From positions 8,751,324 to 8,815,323 of the forward strand of contig CM037783.1 in assembly GCA_021229015.1 (NCBI GenBank): a stretch of DNA of 64,000 nucleotides, in the 5' to 3' direction. Shown here piece after piece: positions 56,523 to 64,000 of the stretch. A model generated the notes under the pieces. That model ran no database searches. It had not been told where the DNA came from and saw only the letters and a list, made by a program, of their open reading frames with translations. This DNA is from Solen grandis. Its lineage: Eukaryota; Mollusca; Bivalvia; Adapedonta; Solenidae. The position numbers and the translations under genes are program-made. Within the stretch, counting starts at the first letter, position 1. The number at the start of each line of letters is the position of its first letter.

Positions 56523-57359
56523 CACAGATCCAGGAAATATAAATATAACAGATTCCTGTCAGTTTTTGATATGGCTGAATGAAAAGTATATTGATATTAT
56601 GTGGTATATTAGAAATTAAGGGGAGGAAAAGATTGCTTTAAAAAGAGAGAAGAAGAAGAACAACAACAACTCAAAGTTAATCCCTTGCCTACCTGCATCG
56701 CCGTTGTGCTTCGATTGCATTGCTACGAGTGGAGATAATCATTACATTGGATTTATCGCCCTTGCAGGCAGGTCTGAAATGTGCTGCGAAATGAAAAGTG
56801 TACGCCACAATATTTGAAATTAATATACCTAAAACGAATTTAATTTGTCATTAAAGGAAACTTTCAAATTATACAACATTTATTGAACATGATTGAAAAT
56901 AAACGAGACCATAAATCTTCTAATGCACTAATCAAAACTTTGAAATAGGAAATAAAAGGCATTTAATTTGGTATACTAGCAATAAAAGGAAATGAATACA
57001 GGTAATTTATTGTTACGCCCATTCTTTTTAAGCTTCCGAAGAAAAAGCAAACATGTTTTGAATAAAAAATTACAAGAAAAAAAGAAAATTAACAAATGCA
57101 AATAAATAAAAAAAATAACAAGTAAGAAAGATGAAAAATATATCAAATAAAACCGGAGGAAATAGAAATGGGAGCTGCATCTTTTATAAGTTTTATTCCA
57201 CTGCATTTCAATTGAGCTGTTATACATGATAGAACAAAAGTATCTATATTGATTCTAAAATGACACATTATTGCTATTTATACACTTAATGGCCATCTTT
57301 GAAACACAGAACACATTAGAAGGCCGTCAGTCTAATGCATGTGTCTAAGTAAGATTAAG
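56523..57359. other. AT-rich noncoding sequence
   Basis: A-rich, no coding motif on either strand. Confidence 0.4.
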
Positions 57360-57475
57360 TGTTCCAATGTCGCCACAAGTCCGATCAGCAGGAAGAGCTT
57401 CTCAAATATTTAGCAGCTGATATGAATGCACATATTGTACTCGACAGAATTTATGATTCAGCATTAGACGATTGA
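57360..57475 (+). CDS. Candidate terminal exon, function unknown
   Basis: An open frame reads FQCRHKSDQQEELLKYLAAD and then MNAHIVLDRIYDSALDD before TGA at 57473-57475. Residue composition is balanced (acidic, helical) and unlike translated AT-rich DNA. Upstream stops close the frame just before 57359, where AG could serve as an acceptor (AGATTAAG), though a second AG follows at 57378-57379 (CCACAAG) and neither has a strong pyrimidine tract. No family identified. It lies only 290 bp before another terminal-exon candidate on the same strand, so the two may be alternative last exons or one may be false. Confidence 0.35.
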
Positions 57476-57761
57476 CTCCGAGGGTTGTAGCTGGAGAGGT
57501 TTGCACATTAGAATTAATGATTATTAAAATTGCGTACGTATTTACATCGATGAAATATATTGATTTTCTTCTTGTTGATGTGGGATGATATTCTTCACTT
57601 TGATAAATCAATAAATATATATGTTCAGAAGCTATGAAGCTGTTATAAGGTAACAGTTATTCACATCATAAGTTACCAAACGTAATGAAAATAACACCAC
57701 GGATATTTCAATGGCAGGAATGAATAATGATTATAAATTTACAAAATATTTTTTTTATCAG

Positions 57762-57893
57762 CGACATACAGTTCAACGGAGTTTCATGTTCAATCCCCGA
57801 CAGGCTGAGCATTTTGAAGCTTTTCCTGACGAAAAGTACTTGCCAGTGTACAATTCGGGAACCGTCGAAGTGGTAAAAATGTTTCTAAGGTAA
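57762..57893 (+). CDS. Candidate terminal exon whose stop codon is supplied by a miniature element
   Basis: A strong acceptor (ATATTTTTTTTATCAG, ending 57761) opens, in phase 0, a 43-codon frame: RHTVQRSFMFNPRQAEHF, then EAFPDEKYLPVYNSGTVEVV and KMFLR, ending TAA at 57891-57893. Composition is balanced and less AT-rich than the flanks. The last six bases overlap the start of the inverted-repeat element at 57889-58030: its target duplication CTAA (57885-57888 and 58031-58034) shows the uninterrupted sequence read CTA-AGT-TGA, i.e. ...Leu-Ser-stop. The insertion changes this to ...Leu-Arg-stop. No family recognised. Confidence 0.45.
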   Translation, partial: RHTVQRSFMFNPRQAEHFEAFPDEKYLPVYNSGTVEVVKMFLR

Positions 57894-58030
57894 TGTCCCG
57901 TTAATGGTTCCGCTAATGGACCTCTACCAAGATAACCAAGGTACCCTAATGAAACATTAGGAAACATTGGTTATCTTCGTGAAAGGCCATGCGGTCCGAA
58001 ATGTAGCGGAACCATTAACGGGACATTACC
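57889..58030. mobile_element. Fold-back miniature element with 26-bp perfect inverted ends
   Basis: The first 26 bp (from GGTAATGTCCCGTTAATGG) and the last 26 bp (to CCATTAACGGGACATTACC) are exact inverted repeats, and the interior is also partly palindromic (AAGATAACCAA ... TTGGTTATCTT). It is flanked by the direct repeat CTAA. 142 bp, no coding capacity. Ends and a 4-bp duplication do not fit a superfamily I can name with certainty. The perfect ends suggest a young insertion. Confidence 0.8.
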
Positions 58031-59084
58031 CTAAGTTGAACAAGAACAGAGCGTTCTCTTGTCTTTCGCAAGTTGTTAGTTTATTTTCTGTACTTCTGTT
58101 AATATTATGTTATTATGCTATTTTTAAACAGTCTTGATCAACTCCCTTAAGGTAGCTGTCTGTAGTACATGAAATTACTCTTCCGAATTTAATTATTTAC
58201 GGTAAGTACTGCAGGGAAATGTCTTTCGTAAATTGTTTTCTACTTTTAGATACAAAATCAAAGGAATGAAGTTTCAAAATGACGTTAACAAATATTTATT
58301 CCCAATCCACTTTCTTCAAATATACCCCAGCGCAAGTTTAAAGGCATTAGAGGAAAATCACATATTCCTAAAAGTATAACTATATCGCAGAACTCTCTGG
58401 TATCAGATAACTGCCCTGTATAATATAGAAATTGGCGGGACAAATATTGAAGTTTATACGTACTTTTCATGATGAATGTTGCTTCAATGGAATGATGAAC
58501 TTCTGAAAGTTCTGATATATAAATTTATGAAATCAGCATCTGACCAAAAAGGAAACACAATCATCCTTTTGATGAACAAAAGAGCTTAGCAATTAGTGCG
58601 TTTCAGTTTCATTTTATGTTTTTGGCTACTTTATAATTAATAAAAAAGGGATTAAAATGCCACATTAAACAAATATTACATTACAGTATTCGCTTTCAAC
58701 GTTTCGTTATTCATACATTTAATGTGGGTTTGGGTAAGTAGTTTTGGGAGTAATTAGTAAGACATTACTGAAGCGCAAATGATCCTATTGCTGTTATTCT
58801 AGATACTCCTAATGCATTTCTAATCGAATAAAGACTATCAGGGAACAAAGAGGATAACCGACAAGACAAACTAAAACTTTTGTTCAATATTAATAACAAT
58901 ATATAAAACTTATATAAGTGCATAACTATGGAGAAAAAAGTACAGGCATTTTAACTTTGCAATGAACTTAAAGAGGAAGACAGAAGAATGTTAAGCACGT
59001 GTACTCCTGAAGAATTCCTTAGAATGTTAAAGTACCAGAGTCAAAGAAATGGTCTAGTTGTGTGGTATTTTCATACAGGTAGCA
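58031..59084. other. Noncoding sequence
   Basis: A minus-strand frame ending near 58310 (GQLSDTREFCDIVILLGICD... after CTATATTATACAG) could be a terminal exon but has no family match; not called. Confidence 0.3.
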
Positions 59085-59340
59085 TTTTTACTTGTGATCT
59101 TTAAGTTTGATAAAGGTACATAGGGCCGTTATGCTACTTGATAGTTGGCCTCTCAATGTATTTTAATGTCTTTTAATAGCATTGTCGTATCAATAACTTG
59201 AGAAGGAATAAGTCAAATTGGGGGTTTTAATTCCCCTTGATTTTGAGGTCATTAGTCAAAGGTCAATGTCATAGTCCTTGTTTGATCAATAACTTGAGAA
59301 GAATAAGCTAAGGTGTGGACATTGCCCATAGCCTGTAGTT
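59085..59340. repeat. Fragment of a dispersed repeat with two tandem units
   Basis: ATCAATAACTTGAGAAG occurs at about 59190 and 59286 with similar flanks (AATAAG(T/C)...), a spacing of about 97 bp. Likely another tandem-core element fragment. Confidence 0.35.
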
Positions 59341-59779
59341 GATCCCTATTGATTTTGTATGATTTTTATATAGTATGAACATTATAGTAGATAAAATCTT
59401 ATTTACAACATTGATGTCCACATATAATATGAAAGGAGAAAAAGTTTATAGTACTCTTTTTTCCCATTGAGTCCTCTCACATTGAATATAGAGTGCTGAT
59501 GCATTGGGACTTATTTTCTGCGACCTTGAATTGGAAACAACAACAAAAAACTTTATTAATGAGGTTAACCATTGAATATTTTTGGTTCGGAAATCTTGTT
59601 TCAAACTGTTAAGAACTGATTACTTTAGAAAAAAAAATAATATTAACGGGATACAACATTTGTTTGTGACATGAAAGCATAAAAGGACTTATTTTCTATG
59701 ATATTGCGTAACTGTCATTTCATGTGCGCATTTACCATGCAAAGATATTTGTTTTGATCACGTAATTTGATCAGAAGAA

Positions 59780-59967
59780 GCTCGTAACTTTTTTGGATAG
59801 AAAACATTCATGTTTCAGTCATTTATGGCGTTACAATAACCCATGGAGGTATCTGAAATAGATAGCCTGAACTCCGATAAAAAGTCCGCTTTGTTTATTA
59901 ATAATCACATCAACCTATCGACCCCAGTCTGTGTATATACATGTACTATCCAAAAATAGTTACGAGC
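59780..59967. mobile_element. Inverted-repeat miniature element (GCTCGTAAC family)
   Basis: GCTCGTAACTTTTTTGGATAG at 59780 and CTATCCAAAAATAGTTACGAGC ending 59967 are inverted ends of about 21 bp with one difference and one indel. Interior is unique and noncoding. Confidence 0.55.
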
Positions 59968-61246
59968 CCCTTTGCACGTAACACTGTTCTTTGCATCAAA
60001 ACGTTTGCATAATAACAGCAGTGGGTATTTGATTCAAGCGCTTGACAAATGACTGGTTAGATAAAATATTTTATCCTCGAGACTGAGTACAAAAGAAATT
60101 CTAGGTATTTCTGCAGCTCGTCAACCCGCCTTACTTGAGACACACACAACCCAAGCGTCTTCAGCGTTTTCGGGTTGTCGCGACCGGAGATCGAACGAAC
60201 AACCCACCTTTCCTAAGTCGGACTTTGTGTCCTCAGGCAAACAAGGAGTCTGTGTTTAGAGCAACGGTCTAAAAAAAGGTAGTTAGGGTAGGGATTGAAG
60301 TGGGATAGGGTCGGGTTTCCCGAAACACAGATTATTTTTAAGGCCTTAGGTCGTATTCATAAAAATCCCTTAGATATTTCTTAACGCTAGTAAAAGTTTA
60401 TAAATATTTTTTTTCTGATATCAAAACAGCCATACGTTACCAGATGGAAGGAAAACATGCCTACAGTTGCGTTATAGACCATTTTAATAAAAAAATATCA
60501 GAAACGTTCCTTATCAAAATCGCTATTTTTCACTTAAGTGAAAAATGTAATTTAAACACTTTGTGAATGCGACACTTGGCACTTACCCATACACTTTTAT
60601 TGTTATGTATCTACATTTTATAATTTTAAATTAAAATCATCAACAATATATGTATTTGACCAAAAGCGAATAAACTGTAGCATATCACCGTTATAAGGTT
60701 AGTAATCACGTTTGTTAAGTTACCATTACCCAATCTGCACGAAATAAGAGCAAAAATATGAAGACAATCTCAAAATTCTTCCTCTTCATTCCAAAGATAC
60801 CATCGTACCTCAGAAAAAAACAAACTGGCAAACACTGGAAGGTAAAGTTCGACAGTTTCTTAGGTCGTATCAAGATCCCCATAAACCTCAATGTTCTTAG
60901 AAATTCCTGTGATCATATCACCAGAACGTTAAGAGAGCTTCACAAGACATGTCTCAAATATTTAATGTATGATTTATTGGCTACGTCTAAAATATTCTGG
61001 AAATATTCTTCAAATTATACTCTCTGATTCTTTGGCATGTGTCTTCGAAAGAAGTCCCGAGAGGACATGACTGTCGGGTTTTAGATGTTAGGGAAAAGAA
61101 CCTTAATGACCTTTGTCTGTTTAGTTTCTCCGAAAGCATAAGAAGTGGTGTCATCATCTAACGGATAACTTATAGATGCTATGGTTCAACGTCCATAAAG
61201 TTGAGTTGAAATTTTTAAGGAGCAGTTGTCATCTGCTATTTTGCAG
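59968..61246. other. Noncoding sequence with repeat fragments
   Basis: Contains a tRNA-like segment on the minus strand around 60150-60220 (B-box-like GTTCGATCTCC) and a fragment of the 43544 family at 60268-60345. An 89-codon plus-strand frame beginning ATG at 60758 (MKTISKFFLFIPKIPSYLRK) is open to TGA at 61025 but has no family match; it might be a small gene or an exon with a donor at GGAAG/GTAAAG (60842), confidence too low to call. Confidence 0.35.
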
Positions 61247-61364
61247 GGTTCCCTCTGATGTTATGGCTGGCGGCGCATTTGCTGCTTTTCCTTATTTCTG
61301 TACATCAACGTTAAGAAATAAAGTTTGTTACAAAGCAGCTCGTCAACAGATGGTCAATGTCTAA
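61247..61364 (+). CDS. Candidate terminal exon, function unknown
   Basis: A strong acceptor (TGCTATTTTGCAG, ending 61246) is followed by one base completing a codon and then 38 codons: VPSDVMAGGAFAAFPYFCTS, TLRNKVCYKAARQQMVNV, TAA at 61362-61364. Local GC is higher than the flanks. The last third of this exon and the following 320 bp have a decayed counterpart at 4150-4505, so the piece is either the 3' end of a duplicated gene or part of a dispersed element. No family recognised. Confidence 0.4.
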
Positions 61365-61690
61365 GAGTTTGATTTTTATTTATATGTGTGTATTACGTCT
61401 ATCCATATCCCGAGACGCACAGTCAACCAATGCAACCATCCTCAAGTGTAAGAAAAATGGGTGGTTTCCCAATCACAGTCAACAGCGTTACAAACGGTAT
61501 TGAAACTATATTTAGAATTATATAAAGTATATTTAGATTTTCAATTTTCATTTGCCGTCACTTGATGGTCACACTGATTCACTCTCCACGCATGCACTGA
61601 GTGATTTAATTCTCTACCCGACGTCTGAGGAGGATTGTGTCACGTTGTACCGAAAGCACCTGTTTCGGAGATACCGTATTCGTAATCTTG
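61365..61690 (+). repeat. Copy of the sequence at 4190-4505
   Basis: Co-linear with 4190-4505 (see that entry), starting immediately after the stop codon of the exon at 61247-61364, as expected if it is the 3' UTR of a duplicated gene. Confidence 0.5.
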
Positions 61691-63428
61691 GAAAGAATTT
61701 GTTATCAGACCCCTTTATCGTTTGTACATTTGCAGTGTATTGATATTGATTTGTTTATTTTGTAAATATCCTGACAATAAAACTAAAATTATATCAAACC
61801 GATTTCACCGAAACGGCGTTTACAAAAATAACATTTTCCCGATACGTACACTAAATATTGCCAGAAAAACAAAAAACAACAACAAAAACAAACAAGGGAG
61901 AATATTTTTTTATATTCACCAATCATCTCTGAATGAGCCGCTTTAAAGCCACTATTGAGAGAAAATAAGAAGAGAAAAAAAATGATGAAAATGATATAAA
62001 TAAACATGGGAACATGATGCCTGATGATCGTCTTTTATTTAGTCTTTTATACCTCATTTCTTTTTTCAAATTATTTATAAAAAATATAAATAATAAAAAT
62101 ATTTCAGGTTGAGTTTTATTGCTCGAGGGGTGGGGGAATATATTATAAAACTCGACCTGGACATATTTATTCAATTTTTACTATCTTTTCCAGAGCTTGA
62201 GAATTTATCTGGTTTTTTTTTCTTCAGTTTTATGATGATGGTAGTGATGATAACAATGATGATGATGATGATGATGATGATGATAGTTGGGATACAATAC
62301 CTCTCAATCTCCTATGCGTTAAATGAGCCACTGTCGGCGCGACATGCTATTTTTGTTACTGGATGTCACGCCTCTACCTGCAGTGGATAGTATAACGATG
62401 TCAAACATTACGGGTACACAGATGTGGATTAGTGTCGGCGGGGAATGAGTTCAATCATTGAAAATCGTGTTAATGCTATTGAGCTATACTAAAACAGCGT
62501 CTCCTGATATCTTAGCATTCCTACCTAGCATCAACAGGAAAATAATTTTATATTTCTGTACCGAATACCCGGGTGAACCAGAACAGCCGTTAACTACGTT
62601 ATAAATGTCTGCACGTGATCATAACTAGAGACAAGCTGTCAGGCATCGTATTCCTCAAAGGCCAATATGAAAACAATTTCTTGAGTAATAAGAGCTTTCA
62701 TGAATTAAAGGCCCATTTTTCTCTCAAAAGTAATGTATATTCTTCTGAGAGAAGATCAAAATGTGTTATACAGAAGAGATGCAGTCTGTACTTACTTGTT
62801 GATTTACAAGCACAAATAAGAAAGAATCTTTTATTATAGATCATTCAATTTTTAATTGTTAACAAAAAAATCTGTTTGCATATTCCGCACATCTTTGATT
62901 TTTGCAGATAAAAAAATGTGATTCTCGACGGTATTTCAAATTCAAATTATTTTTGATGACTGACCGTCTTCGGGAATACTCGTCAATGCAAAATGTAAAC
63001 AACAAGAGCATTTTGACATCCATACAAAATACCAAATGGTGTAACTTGATCAACATTTTCAATGCGTTATTTAAGCAATATTTGCATATTGTGTACCATT
63101 TGAATTAGTTAAAATAATGGGCCTTTAAAATGGTAATCGGATAGTATCTCCCTTTAATTATGTCACATTTCGTTATTTTCTCACAGAATTCTCACAAAAA
63201 TCTGATATTATTCTGATTTTATATTATGATTTCTCTTTCCGTATGGCAGTCGGATCTATTCGGAAATCCTCGGTCAAATCCTGTAGATATACGTGAGTTT
63301 CCGAATAATGGAAATAGGACAGGTCTCAAAATATTGTTGAATAAATAGTATCTAAACCAATCTGGAGAATGGGTCTCTCTTGTGAAATCCTTTCAATACA
63401 TGTCATGTCTGCTAGTATCTTACCACAG
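61691..63428. other. AT-rich noncoding sequence
   Basis: (GAT)n-type microsatellite at 62232-62285. Short frames only. Confidence 0.45.
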
Positions 63429-63597
63429 TCCTGCCAGGGTAACCACACAGACTATATTCAGACAGACCTGTCTCAAGCAGCTAGACAATGGAATAAACGA
63501 TACATGTGGCTGTGTACTGGAGGTTTACGTTAATGAACAAAATCTTAAGGCTGTCTGCTTTGACCAGGAATGTTTGCTCAACACTACTGACCACTAA
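63429..63597 (+). CDS. Candidate terminal exon with cysteine-rich C-terminus, function unknown
   Basis: After an acceptor (GCTAGTATCTTACCACAG, ending 63428) one base completes a codon and 55 codons follow: PARVTTQTIFRQTCLKQLDN, GINDTCGCVLEVYVNEQNLK, AVCFDQECLLNTTDH, TAA at 63595-63597. Cysteine spacing C-x11-C-x-C-x15-C-x4-C suggests an extracellular disulphide-bonded segment, but I cannot name it. Phase matches the start phase of the 61247 exon, so the two cannot be consecutive in one message (both carry stops). Confidence 0.35.
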
Positions 63598-63716
63598 ATG
63601 ATTTTGGTTGAAACGTACATCAAATACTGAATTAATTTATCTTGTTTATATAGTACTGAAATATAAAAAATACTCATTTTTCGTTGACATTAAATTATGA
63701 CCCAGGTAACGGGATA

Positions 63717-63841
63717 AACACTCTTACCACTCCGCCACCGTGACCTACGATAGACCCGTATATAAACACTATAACCACTCCGCCACCGTGACCTGCGATA
63801 GAAAGACACTCTAACCACTCCGCCACCGTGACCTGCGATAG
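63717..63841 (-). repeat. Three tandem copies of a tRNA-like 5' half
   Basis: On the minus strand the block CGGTGGCGGAGTGGTTAGAG, containing the A-box-like TGGTTAGAGTG, is repeated three times (plus-strand landmarks CCACTCCGCCACCGTGACCT at 63727, 63775 and 63815; spacing 48 and 40 bp). No B box follows within the window. Reads as tandemly duplicated heads of a Ser/Leu-tRNA-like SINE. Confidence 0.6.
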
Positions 63842-64000
63842 ATCAGTCCTTGTTAAAAAGCAAGGCATGTCCTCTCGCATATTGTAGATATACCTGATAT
63901 TGAAATTAAGATTTTTCAAACGTATCAAATACCGGTTACTGACGTATTGAAATTTGAACAACCACACGGTTAATGTGTGAACGATGACACTGTGGAGGTA

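Overview
The window looks like nuclear DNA of a mollusc, most probably a heterodont (clam-like) bivalve. The base composition is AT-rich, single-copy coding islands are sparse, and most of the rest is repeats of kinds familiar from bivalves: non-autonomous elements with roughly 166-bp tandem cores (pearl / Helentron-associated type), tRNA-headed SINEs, LINE relics and many small inverted-repeat elements. The organism call is an inference from style; no marker gene was available.

Left part (1-16 kb). The minus strand carries exon-like pieces of secreted, cysteine-rich adhesion-type genes: a PAN/Apple exon (1422-1709) followed in compatible phase by an EGF-like exon (525-609), and further upstream on the same strand a terminal exon encoding the second half of an F5/8 type C (discoidin) domain (11926-12072). 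This suggests at least two related genes in tandem, one running off the left edge. The space between is AT-rich noncoding DNA, a LINE 3' relic (8785-9600), a SINE and pearl-like elements. At 13.2-16.05 kb a TA-flanked, pogo/Tigger-like inverted-repeat element contains a complete pearl-like element and itself seems to sit in the 5' part of a broken LINE.

Centre (16.8-33 kb). The dominant gene is a plus-strand, 7.4-kb single-exon reading frame (16840-24219) for a very large C2H2 zinc-finger protein: 19 fingers as nine widely spaced pairs plus one terminal finger, separated by disordered Q/P/S-rich and acidic linkers. Its 5' end is lost in a 100-N assembly gap, and the sequence just before the gap is LINE endonuclease debris, so the apparent upstream extension is false. 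Downstream is a long T-rich presumptive 3' UTR containing inverted copies of a TTAA-flanked piggyBac-like miniature element. No other gene is visible up to 33 kb.

Right part (33-64 kb). Mostly repeats and AT-rich DNA with isolated exon candidates on the plus strand: two possible first exons (34593-34642; 39852-39914, the latter ending at a perfect GTAAGT donor), four possible terminal exons (57360-57475, 57762-57893, 61247-61364, 63429-63597), none assignable to a family. In the 57762-57893 exon a small fold-back element has inserted inside the last codon before the stop and supplies a replacement stop. No operon, CRISPR array, rRNA or convincing intact tRNA gene is present, and I see no clear sign of a new multi-gene system; the most unusual items are the finger-pair architecture, the stop-codon insertion, and the nested or inverted element structures.
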